DNA of 18,614 nucleotides from the NCBI GenBank assembly GCA_030844565.1, contig JAUUNK010000092.1:1-18614 (forward strand), written 5' to 3'. This document shows, in pieces, positions 1 through 7,432 of the stretch. The notes under the pieces are model-generated. The model had not been told where the DNA came from. It was given only the letters and a program-made list of their open reading frames with translations, and ran no database searches. Numbering within the stretch: the first letter of the stretch is position 1; each line of letters begins with the position of its first letter. A program made the position numbers and the translations under genes. This DNA is from Bacteroides ovatus (lineage in GTDB: Bacteria > Bacteroidota > Bacteroidia > Bacteroidales > Bacteroidaceae).

Positions 1-117
1 TACTCATTATGATTAACTTTTATTAAGTCAACCTTTCCCAGTGTAAGACACCTGATAAACGGATGATTAACAGCTATTTTGTAGTATGTGAATCTTCTAC
101 CGGATGTCTCACAAAAA

Positions 118-203
118 ATCAACTGCATGTTTCTCTTCAATCATCGCAATGTTTAAATTAATCAACCGCATGTTTGTAATCAATCAATGCAATGATTATT
201 TAG
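118..203. repeat. Two-copy 43-bp direct tandem repeat
   Basis: Two adjacent units, 118-160 and 161-203, align without gaps. Both begin ATCAAC(T/C)GCATGTTT and share the core TCAATCA followed by GCAATG and a TTTA/TTAT tail, with roughly a quarter of positions differing. The units abut exactly, so the period is 43. No third clear copy follows. This could be a remnant of a duplicated regulatory site or a degenerated minisatellite. There are only two diverged copies and no spacers, so it is not a CRISPR array. Confidence 0.6.
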
Positions 204-392
204 GGAACTCAATAAAAAGTGAAAAAAGCAGAGTGAAGGGAGAACTTTATCCCGTAACGCCTTATTTATCAAGACTGTGAAGGATGAAAGTAAATCCGTA
301 TATAATAAAAAAGAGTAGATATATTGCGAATATTTCCCCAACCAAGAAATCATTTGTTCTGTATATTTAAGGAAATTACAATTTGTAAATGT

Positions 393-400
393 TATCTTTG
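393..400 (+). promoter_or_regulatory. Bacteroides-type -7 promoter box upstream of the nucleotidyltransferase remnant
   Basis: TATCTTTG matches the Bacteroides sigma-ABfr -7 consensus TAnnTTTG in full. It lies 17 bases before the ATG at 418. No TTTG-type -33 box sits at the expected 19-21 base spacing, so the call rests on the -7 box and on placement just ahead of a good ribosome binding site (AAAGGAG, 406-412). Confidence 0.4.
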
Positions 401-417
401 CAGTGAAAGGAGTAAAC

Positions 418-567
418 ATGCTGCTGTTAATAGAAAACAACATCGAAAAAATTATTGCTTTATGCACACAGCATAAAGTAAATAAGTTATTCCTATTCGG
501 TTCCCTCCTTACTAATCATTTTGATGATAAAAACGACATTAACTTTTTAAATTTAATTGAAGGATAA
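418..567 (+). pseudogene. Truncated nucleotidyltransferase-domain protein (49-residue remnant)
   Basis: This short frame encodes 49 residues. It has an N-terminal helix, the strand VNKLFLFGSLL (residues 21-31), and then the segment DDKNDINF (residues 36-43). That is the layout of the minimal nucleotidyltransferase (MNT/KNTase) fold, whose hallmark is GS followed about ten residues later by SDxD. Here the second catalytic aspartate is replaced by asparagine (NDIN), and the frame stops just after the motif. Intact small MNT proteins run to roughly 100 residues, so about half is missing. The start is well supported: AAAGGAG at 406-412 lies 5 bases upstream, and a -7 box at 393. The stop is one base before the next ATG (569), which suggests co-transcription and coupling. 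Most likely it is a decayed gene, perhaps once half of an MNT/HEPN-type toxin-antitoxin pair. It could instead be a short expressed protein without transferase activity. The family call is from motif recognition only. Confidence 0.55.
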
Positions 568-568
568 C

Positions 569-1129
569 ATGACTTTTAATAACTACATATCAATCATTTC
601 ACTACTCATCTCAGGAGTAGCTCTTTTTTATACATATAAATCAAATACGAAGAACTATGAACTAACTCATCAATATCGAACAGATATATTAAAATGGTAC
701 GAAACTACTATCACTATTATTATGAAATTAAAAGAAGAATGTGCAGCTAACCCTCACTTCAATGAAATAAAACATGAATTATTAGCGCAATTGTCAGCTC
801 AAATAGAGATAGGGCGATTCTATTTTCCCAACGTCAACAAAGGTGATAACTTTGGAAATCAAAAACCTTCTGCATATAAAGGTCATAGAAATTTGACTTT
901 AGATTTCCTAATGTATCTCTACCGTATATTTAAAAAAGAAAATTCTATCCATTACATAAATCACATAGAAGTATTAGAGAGAGAATTTACATCTCAAATT
1001 TTTGATATATTATCTCCTCACTCTTTCATCAAAGAAACAAAAAAGCAAATAAAGAAGAACTTTAATAAAAACCTATGTTTCGAAGACTTTATTGCAAGTA
1101 ATCCCAACAATATTAAACTGAACTTATAA
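569..1129 (+). CDS. Small membrane-anchored protein of unknown function
   Basis: The product is 186 residues. Residues 3-20 form a hydrophobic segment (YISIISLLISGVALFYTY), a likely single N-terminal transmembrane anchor followed by lysines and a long, probably helical, cytoplasmic part. A central stretch (IEIGRFYFPN, later KPSAYKGHRN and LDFLMYLYRIF) resembles uncharacterised membrane-anchored proteins I recall as scattered in many bacteria. No catalytic motif is visible. I chose ATG 569 over an in-frame TTG at 557: the ATG follows the upstream stop by one base, and TTG starts are uncommon. The gene is strongly AT-rich and lysine/asparagine-rich compared with the enzymes to the right, which fits horizontally acquired accessory DNA. 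Being coupled to a nucleotidyltransferase remnant, it may belong to a broken toxin-antitoxin or defence cassette, but that is inference only. Confidence 0.7.
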   Translation: MTFNNYISIISLLISGVALFYTYKSNTKNYELTHQYRTDILKWYETTITIIMKLKEECAANPHFNEIKHELLAQLSAQIEIGRFYFPNVNKGDNFGNQKPSAYKGHRNLTLDFLMYLYRIFKKENSIHYINHIEVLEREFTSQIFDILSPHSFIKETKKQIKKNFNKNLCFEDFIASNPNNIKLNL

Positions 1130-1168
1130 ATGTGTACCAATAAAAGAACGTGCCAAGCACTAAATATT

Positions 1169-1200
1169 TTTGTTCAATAAACATCAATTAATTATCTTTG
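1169..1200 (+). promoter_or_regulatory. Bacteroides-type promoter of the EEP-family gene
   Basis: A TTTG at 1169-1172 (-33 box) is separated by 20 bases from TATCTTTG at 1193-1200 (-7 box). Both elements and the spacing fit the Bacteroides primary sigma consensus. Transcription would start near 1207, giving a leader of about 45 bases before the ATG at 1252. Confidence 0.6.
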
Positions 1201-1251
1201 TAACTTCTAGTTTCTTGAACCACACTACAGTCATTCTAAAAAATAAAAAAG

Positions 1252-2313
1252 ATGAAAAAGTATTTGCTATTATTACTATGCTTATTTAGCTTGATGGATG
1301 TTTCTGCTGCAAAAGCCAAAACTACATTTACTGTTTTGCAATTAAACTTGTGGCATGGCGGTACAAAAGTTCCTAATGGTTATCAGGGTATTGTCGATGT
1401 GTTGGACCAGACTGATGCAGACGTGATTTTCCTGTGTGAAATAAGAAACCTCGATGGACAGAAGTTTATACCACGTGTAATAAAGGAATTGCAGAAAAAG
1501 GGAAAGCAGTACTATGGAGAATCTTTAGATTTACCCATCGGTGTTCTTAGTAAATACAAGCCGGATAGCATCACGAAATGTTGTATCGTACCGGGTGACG
1601 AAGGTCGTGCTATGGTGAAAATGGTAACCACTATTGAAGGACAATCTGTTGCTTTCTATTCCTGTCATCTGGATTATCGAAATTACGAATGCTATATGCC
1701 ACGCGGTTATAGCGGTGCAAGCTGGGAAAAAATAGATAAACCGATAACAGACGAAGAAGAAGTGCTGAAAGCTAACCGATTGGCATTTAGAGATGAAACG
1801 ATTCGTGCTTTCGTGGAGGAAGTTCAAACAGACATCAAGCAAGGCCGCCCGGTAATTATGGGAGGGGATTTTAATGAGCCTTCTCATTTAGACTGGCAGG
1901 CGGACACAAAAGATTTATGGGATCACAACGGAGCTGTGATTCATTGGGACTGTTCCATGATGCTCCATAAAGCAGGATTCAAGGATAGTTATCGGGAGAA
2001 ATATCCAAATCCCGTTCGTTATCCGGGATTTACCTTTCCTGCCGGAAATAAACTGGCGGAACAAGCTAAACTGGAAAAGCTGGCTTGGGCTCCCGAAGTG
2101 GATGAACGCGACCGGATAGACTTCATTTATTATTATCCGCAAAATTCACGTCTTTCTCTAAAAGATTGTCTGCTAGTGGGACCTTCTGAAACTGTAGTAC
2201 GGGGAGAAATTACAGAAAATCAGTCGAAGGATAAGTTTTTAACACCTTCTTGTATCTGGCCTACTGACCACAAGGGGAATCTTGCGACATTCACTCTCCG
2301 AAAGAATAAATAA
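1252..2313 (+). CDS. Secreted endonuclease/exonuclease/phosphatase (EEP) family protein
   Basis: The product is a 353-residue hydrolase of the DNase I-like (EEP) fold, a metal-dependent phosphodiesterase or phosphatase superfamily. Residues 1-21 are a signal peptide (hydrophobic leucine run, then VSAAKA), so it acts in the periplasm or outside. Family motifs appear in order: the metal-site Asn in LNLWHGG (N32), metal-binding Glu in LCEIRN (E63), catalytic His in SCHLDY (H139), GGDFNEPSH (D206, N208), DRIDFIYY (D290) and the C-terminal PTDHKG pair (D339, H340). All catalytic positions are present, so it should be active. The superfamily includes nucleases, sphingomyelinases and inositol phosphatases; nothing visible fixes the substrate. 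It is transcribed from its own promoter towards the sulfatase operon and shares a bidirectional terminator with it, so it need not belong to that pathway. The start is the first ATG after an A-rich leader typical of Bacteroides. Confidence 0.85.
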   Translation: MKKYLLLLLCLFSLMDVSAAKAKTTFTVLQLNLWHGGTKVPNGYQGIVDVLDQTDADVIFLCEIRNLDGQKFIPRVIKELQKKGKQYYGESLDLPIGVLSKYKPDSITKCCIVPGDEGRAMVKMVTTIEGQSVAFYSCHLDYRNYECYMPRGYSGASWEKIDKPITDEEEVLKANRLAFRDETIRAFVEEVQTDIKQGRPVIMGGDFNEPSHLDWQADTKDLWDHNGAVIHWDCSMMLHKAGFKDSYREKYPNPVRYPGFTFPAGNKLAEQAKLEKLAWAPEVDERDRIDFIYYYPQNSRLSLKDCLLVGPSETVVRGEITENQSKDKFLTPSCIWPTDHKGNLATFTLRKNK

Positions 2314-2330
2314 GAAACTGAGCGAAGGAA

Positions 2331-2372
2331 TCAAATAAGCGCCATCTCTTGTAGCAGGTGGCGCTTATTTGA
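2331..2372. terminator. Bidirectional terminator between convergent genes
   Basis: A perfect 14-bp inverted repeat (TCAAATAAGCGCCA at 2331-2344 and its complement at 2359-2372) encloses a 14-base loop, with a GC-rich inner half and an A/T-rich outer half. Read on either strand, the 3' arm ends in a T-rich stretch. It lies between the stop codons of the EEP-family gene (2313) and the minus-strand sulfatase (2383), so it can end both transcripts. Confidence 0.8.
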
Positions 2373-2382
2373 TTTCTATCAT

Positions 2383-3939
2383 TTACTTGACTTCATCCGG
2401 CCACGGACAAGGCTTCCCGGTAGCTTTCACGGTGGGGCGCTGGGCATCCACTTTCCTCAGATAGTTTCCGAGTTCTTTGGACAAACGTTTCACGATGTCG
2501 GGATGCTGTGCGCTGAGGTCGTTGTGTTCTCCTATATCATCGGGGATGTTAAACAGTTCTTTTTTACCTGTGCGGTAATAGTATATCAGTTTCCAGTCAC
2601 CGTTGCGCACGGCACAGTTGAAGTTAATACCCGGACCATCATTTCCCCAATTATTAGGCATATTCCAGAAAAGGCTACGGCCTTTGGAGGGATTGCCTGT
2701 CTGTTTCAGCAGAGGCATGAAGCTGATGCCGTCTATCGGTTGCACTGTCTTGTATTTCTTGATGCCCGCCATTTCGAGAATCGTGGGATAAAAATCTTCT
2801 ATCAACAGATACTTGTCGCATTTACTACCCGGCTCCACTACGCCCTTCCAGCTAACAATCATCGGCTCGCGGATACCACCTTCGCAAAGGGAGCCTTTGC
2901 CACTGTTCAACGGATAGTTTTGTGTATGTATCTTGCCGTCGCGCCAAGCGGGTTCGGATGCAAGACCACCGTTGTCGCTCATAAAGATGATGATGGTATT
3001 GTCGGCCTCGCCGTTTTTCTCCAACCAATCCATTAAGTCACCCAAACTCTTATCCATTCCTTCAATCAGAGTGGCATAGGCAGCTTCGTGATTGGTCATT
3101 CCTTTTTTCTTGTATTTTTCATAGAAACGCATATCCTTGTCCAGAGGAATGTGGATAGCGTAGTGTGACATATACAGATAGAAAGGTTGATTATACTTCT
3201 TTGCTTTGTCGAGCGCCTTCATAGCTTCGAGGGTCAACGCTTCGGTGACGAAAGTCTCCGTGCCCCAATACTTCTCCAGTCCGGGAACCGCCATGGGAGA
3301 TTTTGGTTTTCCGTCTTTTGTGTAGCCATAGTTCTCTTCTCCCAGATAGCTGGCAAGCCCTCCGGCGGCGTGTCCGGCAATGTTCACTTCAAAGCCCCAA
3401 TGATGTGGGTCTTCTCCCGGGGTATCTATAGCGCCGAAGTGTGCCTTGCCGCAATGGATGGTGTGATAACCATTCTCCTTGAGCAACTGTACAAAAGAGG
3501 TTCCTACAAATGTGTTGTTTGTGCCGGGAACTTGGCTGACACCATTATAGTTCCAGTCCGGCAGTTCCAATTGTTTGTCTTTGCGGTCCGTCATAGTGTT
3601 CTTCCGCAATGTCCAGTTCGTCACCCGGTGGCGCGCAGCATTAGTTCCGGTGATAAGGCTACAGCGCGAAGGAGAACTGATGCTGCTGGCATAAGCTTGC
3701 GTAAACATCATGCCCTGACACGCCAGACGCTCCATATTGGGCGTTTCATACAGTTCATTGTAGTGAGTCTTTTGTGTCCAGAATGGCAAAGAAGTATCTT
3801 GCCATCCCATATCATCTACCATAAAGAGGATGATGTTGGGGCGTTTCTCTGTTTGATTTGCACAAGCCTTGTTTTCTGCTTGCAGATGGATCGAGACCAA
3901 CGGCAGCACAGTGAGTGGTAAAAATATTTTTTTATTCAT
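2383..3939 (-). CDS. Secreted sulfatase, serine type (family S1), operon gene 4
   Basis: The product is 518 residues, a formylglycine-dependent sulfatase that hydrolyses sulfate esters on a carbohydrate or similar substrate. A signal peptide covers about residues 1-21. The metal-binding pair is D42-D43 in FMVDDMGWQD. The sulfatase signature is S88-S-P-S-R-C-S-L-I-T-G, with serine where other sulfatases have cysteine, so maturation needs the radical-SAM enzyme anSME. Further active-site candidates are K165 and H167 (CGKAHFG), H263 (AIHIPL), D322-N323 (MSDNGG) and K348 (SGKGS). The C-terminal part (YKTVQPIDGISFMPLL onwards) is the usual small sulfatase subdomain. It is the last gene of the operon, 17 bases after the GH36-like gene, and ends at a strong terminator. 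The S1 subfamily, and so the sugar position desulfated, cannot be fixed by eye. It is clearly not a recent duplicate of the operon's first sulfatase, because active-site surroundings differ (DNGG here, DHG there). Confidence 0.93.
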   Translation of the reverse strand: MNKKIFLPLTVLPLVSIHLQAENKACANQTEKRPNIILFMVDDMGWQDTSLPFWTQKTHYNELYETPNMERLACQGMMFTQAYASSISSPSRCSLITGTNAARHRVTNWTLRKNTMTDRKDKQLELPDWNYNGVSQVPGTNNTFVGTSFVQLLKENGYHTIHCGKAHFGAIDTPGEDPHHWGFEVNIAGHAAGGLASYLGEENYGYTKDGKPKSPMAVPGLEKYWGTETFVTEALTLEAMKALDKAKKYNQPFYLYMSHYAIHIPLDKDMRFYEKYKKKGMTNHEAAYATLIEGMDKSLGDLMDWLEKNGEADNTIIIFMSDNGGLASEPAWRDGKIHTQNYPLNSGKGSLCEGGIREPMIVSWKGVVEPGSKCDKYLLIEDFYPTILEMAGIKKYKTVQPIDGISFMPLLKQTGNPSKGRSLFWNMPNNWGNDGPGINFNCAVRNGDWKLIYYYRTGKKELFNIPDDIGEHNDLSAQHPDIVKRLSKELGNYLRKVDAQRPTVKATGKPCPWPDEVK

Positions 3940-3956
3940 GGGGTAAGTGTTAAGTG

Positions 3957-6035
3957 TTATTTTTTAAGTTCTATTTTTCCTGGTTTCTTAATCGGAATGC
4001 TTCGTAATTCCTGCTTCCCGGGGGTGTCCACCCACACTTTCAGAGTACCGGGACAGTGAACATACAAAGTCAATGTTGTGGGGGTACGAGCAAGAATCCT
4101 TACCGTAGAAGGCGATAAGTATTTTTCTTGTATCCCTATTACTCCCCAACCTTGCCTCACGGGGCAGAGATGAAAAAGTTTATCTATAAAACCATTCAAT
4201 TTTATTTCTTTAGCAGCAGACAGAATCTCCGCCACACCTGTCTGCCAGTCATAGAGAAGGATTTTCTCTTGTACAGAAGCGGAAACGGAAGTTGCATCCT
4301 CGCGCAGCAAATAGTCTGCCGGAACAATGTGTGCAGATACTTGCCGATGTTCAGGAGAGACATTGAGATTGTAGCAAATGAGTGACACTGCTTCATCTCC
4401 AGTGGGAGCAAACACCCGATAAGCTTCTCCGCTCCATAGTGGATTGGTGATGACTGACTCCGGCGTAGGAACGGCAGGCGCCACAGGACGAAATATCTTT
4501 CCCTCCCCATCAATCAAAGGCAGAATATTCTCTTTGATAAACTCTTTGGGAGAATCGGACAGATAGACGGGACCACCGGAAACCGCCTTCGACCGAGCCA
4601 TCAAGCTACCACAAACCGTATCACAGGAATGAAACATGTCATGGTCGGGCCACACAGTCTGCCCCTGCAACAAGGTGTTGGTGTAGGACTGGAACAAATG
4701 CGACTTCGCCATATTCTCGTCATACTTCTTGTAGTCGATGCTGACACGGGTCACGGCGCTATACCGGGTGTGGTCTGTATTTACAACATTCTGCGCCATG
4801 CAATTTATCAGTCCTATCCCTTGAGCATGCGTCTGTTGCTCCAATGCCTGATTACATTCTCTTGCCTGACTTATCACTTCGGTTCCTCCCATATAGAGAG
4901 GTAAAGTAAAAGCTTGATTATCTATCTTCAGGAAATCAAAACCGTTCTTTTTCATGGTCCGGATGTAGTATTGATAGAATGTCTGTATATTTTTCGAAGT
5001 TTTACCCGGCAACAGGCTACCATTATAGGAATAAAGCGTATTCTTTATCTGCAAAGGAAAGTCATTCTCAGCAGAAATTCCCATCCAATAGCCCGAAAGG
5101 CTGTACCACAACCCCATCCATCGGATTTTATCTTTCTGCTTACGTGCCATAATCTTACTCCACCCGCGTGGAAAGCGCTTTTTATCAGGCACAAAGCTAG
5201 TCAACTGCCGATTCTTGTTAGCAATATGCCCGTCATCAATCAGCACATAGCGCACAGGAACGCCGGATGCTTCAATGTCGTCTATATCGCTCAATATCTT
5301 ATTTTCATCAATGTCAAAGTGATAATGTTCCCAAGTACACCAACCCAAATAACTGAACGCTTCAAAATATTCCTTCTCACTTCTTTTCTTCAAAGCAGAG
5401 ACGGAAGAATTACCGATTAACGCCTCATACGCTTTGGTGAAGACATCATATACTGACCGGGACCTTTGCACAAGCGCCAGCGGAACCTGACCGGCAAGAA
5501 GGTCTTCTCCTAAAGTAGAAACATATAAAGTAAGCGTGCCGTCTGTATTCGCCTGAAACCAACTGAGACTGTTGGAACCCGAAACAGCCTTGGCAAACAG
5601 ATATTCTCCATCTGCCAATTGGAGCAACAAAGCATCACCTATCACAGACGGGCGACCATTGGAAGGTATGCCGGGGTTACCGTCTTCCGTAATTTCTTTC
5701 AACTGCCCGAAGACCCACGGAAGCAACCGATTCGTATTGTTAGGCCATTCAAAATCACCGGGACGCGAATCGCGACTGAAAAATATTCCCCGGACATAGG
5801 CAGGAAGCCGCACCTGATAGGAAAGGGTATTCTGCTGTTCGGGAAGCTGTTCTGCATACCGGATGGGATCTGACACAGCATTCAAGTCCAGTTCCTCTTT
5901 CATGTGATAGGCATTTACATCTTTGAACGATTTTCCCTTTTGATAAACAAACGAATTCTGGGCAAGCGCCGTTGTACACAGCCAGGCGGCAACTGCCATG
6001 ATGAGCCAGCATATTATATCGTTCTTCTTCCTCAT
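3957..6035 (-). CDS. Secreted GH36 / raffinose-synthase (Sip1)-like alpha-galactosidase, operon gene 3
   Basis: The product is 692 residues, related to the raffinose synthase/Sip1 branch of clan GH-D, whose members cleave or transfer alpha-galactosyl groups with retention. A signal peptide (residues 1-25, ending TTALA before QNS) makes it periplasmic, unlike the cytosolic plant raffinose synthases. A beta-rich N-terminal domain spans roughly 30-210. The TIM barrel starts at LGWCTWEHYHFD (230-241), followed by VLIDDGH (264-270), the nucleophile motif FLKIDNQ (D372) and WPDHDMFHS (D464/D466 as candidate acid/base). YLSDSP (491-496) closes the barrel, and a beta-sandwich C-terminal domain follows. 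Catalytic residues are assigned by analogy with the family. It starts 6 bases after the fucosidase stop, so it should remove an alpha-linked galactose, or a modified one, from the same glycan. It might have transferase activity or another alpha-hexoside as substrate. Confidence 0.82.
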   Translation of the reverse strand: MRKKNDIICWLIMAVAAWLCTTALAQNSFVYQKGKSFKDVNAYHMKEELDLNAVSDPIRYAEQLPEQQNTLSYQVRLPAYVRGIFFSRDSRPGDFEWPNNTNRLLPWVFGQLKEITEDGNPGIPSNGRPSVIGDALLLQLADGEYLFAKAVSGSNSLSWFQANTDGTLTLYVSTLGEDLLAGQVPLALVQRSRSVYDVFTKAYEALIGNSSVSALKKRSEKEYFEAFSYLGWCTWEHYHFDIDENKILSDIDDIEASGVPVRYVLIDDGHIANKNRQLTSFVPDKKRFPRGWSKIMARKQKDKIRWMGLWYSLSGYWMGISAENDFPLQIKNTLYSYNGSLLPGKTSKNIQTFYQYYIRTMKKNGFDFLKIDNQAFTLPLYMGGTEVISQARECNQALEQQTHAQGIGLINCMAQNVVNTDHTRYSAVTRVSIDYKKYDENMAKSHLFQSYTNTLLQGQTVWPDHDMFHSCDTVCGSLMARSKAVSGGPVYLSDSPKEFIKENILPLIDGEGKIFRPVAPAVPTPESVITNPLWSGEAYRVFAPTGDEAVSLICYNLNVSPEHRQVSAHIVPADYLLREDATSVSASVQEKILLYDWQTGVAEILSAAKEIKLNGFIDKLFHLCPVRQGWGVIGIQEKYLSPSTVRILARTPTTLTLYVHCPGTLKVWVDTPGKQELRSIPIKKPGKIELKK

Positions 6036-6041
6036 ACACTT

Positions 6042-7424
6042 TTATTCTACGAAATATGCACTAAAATCGATAATATCCGGCAATGCGACAGCCTGGGTTA
6101 CTCTAAGTCTCAAGGTATTTGTTTCCACAGGATTAAACTTCTCGATGCGTTTATGTCCTACGGATTCTCCCTGGCAAAGAGTTTCCCATTTGCCATTCAC
6201 CTTTGCTTCAATCTTATACTGACGGATGCGCTCTCCTTGCTTTATTTCTTCCTGAATAATGCAATAATTTACTTTCCGTTTGCTGCCCAGCTTTAAAGTA
6301 AGGCTTTTCCTTTGTCCCGATGTGGCAGCAAGGGGAGAAGAAAAACGACGGTGAATTTCATCTCCCATCTCTTTGAGTCGTTGTGCATCGCCCGCCGGAA
6401 TCAGTCCCGTAGGGTCGGGTGTAAGGCCAAGAATAAGGGTAGCATTACGTCCGACAGACTTTTCGTATTTATCCATCAAGGCATCCAACGGATAAATATT
6501 ATTCTCATCGTCCGGTTCCCAGAACCATTCATGGCGACCATTTGCTCCACGCAACGGGGTATCTGCCATAGCAGGCACCCAGTATCTTCCGTTTTTATCA
6601 CCATGTTTCAGAAGTTGCAATTGGTCAATATTATTTTCGATGCGTTTGTGATGTGAACAAGGAACGGGAAAGGTAGACCAGCAAGGGTATTCTACTGTAC
6701 CCGATTCAGAACCTCCCCAGCGGAAGTCGGCACGATCTATATTGTGATAGAACAAACAATTCGGTTGATAGCGGTTAACGATAGGCTCTACATCCGGTCC
6801 GTCTCCATGGGGGTCGTCGGCACCACCGTCAAACCATATCATGTAAAGGTCTCCATAGCGGGTACATAGTTCAGTGACCATCTTTTCGCAGAATCGCTTG
6901 TACCATGCCTGACGATTACGTGCAAATTCTCCTCCACCTTCTGCTTTGAAGTTATGAATGCCCAGCAAGGAGTTCCAACGAATGCCGACATAAATACCCG
7001 GTTGCAATCCGTATTTACGGCAGGAATTCACGAAGTCACGTACAATATCCCCCTTCCCGTCGCGCCACTTCACTGCTTTGAGACAATAGGGGTTGACATC
7101 ACTTTGCCAGAGTCCGAATCCTGTTTCGTGGGTTGCCGTGAGAACTGCAAATTTACATCCGGCAGCTTTGGCAGCTTGTATCCATTGGTCTGTGTTCAGC
7201 TTAGTCGGATTAAAGATGTTGTAATCTTCAATTGGGTTGATACGATTGTTGCCCTGTCCATAGCGGATTCCATCGAACACATGGAGATCATAATGGAATA
7301 CGGCTCCCAACTCGGCTTCGTGCCACTTTAATTGATAAGGCTTAGGAACGGGAATGGTGTGCTCTTGTGCAAAACTAGAGATATAACAGAAAATAAGTAA
7401 AGAGATAAAGTACAGTTTCTTCAT
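6042..7424 (-). CDS. Secreted GH29 alpha-L-fucosidase with C-terminal discoidin-like domain, operon gene 2
   Basis: The product is 460 residues. GH29 enzymes remove alpha-L-fucose, or in some members alpha-L-galactose, with retention. A signal peptide covers residues 1-19 (ISSFA before QEH). The catalytic barrel (about 30-350) shows the conserved substrate-pocket stretch LTATHETGFGLW (H99) and the nucleophile motif MIWFDGG with D199. E240 in GGSESGTVEYP lies where some GH29-B enzymes keep a candidate acid/base. Residues from about 362 to the end (LTLKLGSKRKVNYC, IRQYKIEAKVNGKWETL, NTLRLRV) look like an F5/8 type C (discoidin/CBM32-like) domain. The multi-domain form and the nucleophile environment suggest subfamily B, which prefers Lewis-type or branched substrates. 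It begins 8 bases after the sulfatase stop, so desulfation and defucosylation are probably coupled. There is no clear Shine-Dalgarno site, as is usual in Bacteroides. Confidence 0.92.
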   Translation of the reverse strand: MKKLYFISLLIFCYISSFAQEHTIPVPKPYQLKWHEAELGAVFHYDLHVFDGIRYGQGNNRINPIEDYNIFNPTKLNTDQWIQAAKAAGCKFAVLTATHETGFGLWQSDVNPYCLKAVKWRDGKGDIVRDFVNSCRKYGLQPGIYVGIRWNSLLGIHNFKAEGGGEFARNRQAWYKRFCEKMVTELCTRYGDLYMIWFDGGADDPHGDGPDVEPIVNRYQPNCLFYHNIDRADFRWGGSESGTVEYPCWSTFPVPCSHHKRIENNIDQLQLLKHGDKNGRYWVPAMADTPLRGANGRHEWFWEPDDENNIYPLDALMDKYEKSVGRNATLILGLTPDPTGLIPAGDAQRLKEMGDEIHRRFSSPLAATSGQRKSLTLKLGSKRKVNYCIIQEEIKQGERIRQYKIEAKVNGKWETLCQGESVGHKRIEKFNPVETNTLRLRVTQAVALPDIIDFSAYFVE

Positions 7425-7432
7425 TGACTTGT

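Larger units (their letters stand above)
1..417. other. Intergenic region without a supported gene
   Basis: I see no credible coding sequence in these 417 bases. The only open frame of any length is on the minus strand (180-467). It runs antisense through the start of a better-supported gene and has a composition typical of translated AT-rich non-coding DNA. The region holds a two-copy 43-bp direct repeat (118-203), and ends in a promoter-like box and ribosome binding site for the gene at 418. The nonamer ATGATTAAC occurs at 9-17 and again at 63-71, 54 bases apart, which may be an older degenerate copy of the same repeat pattern. Confidence 0.6.
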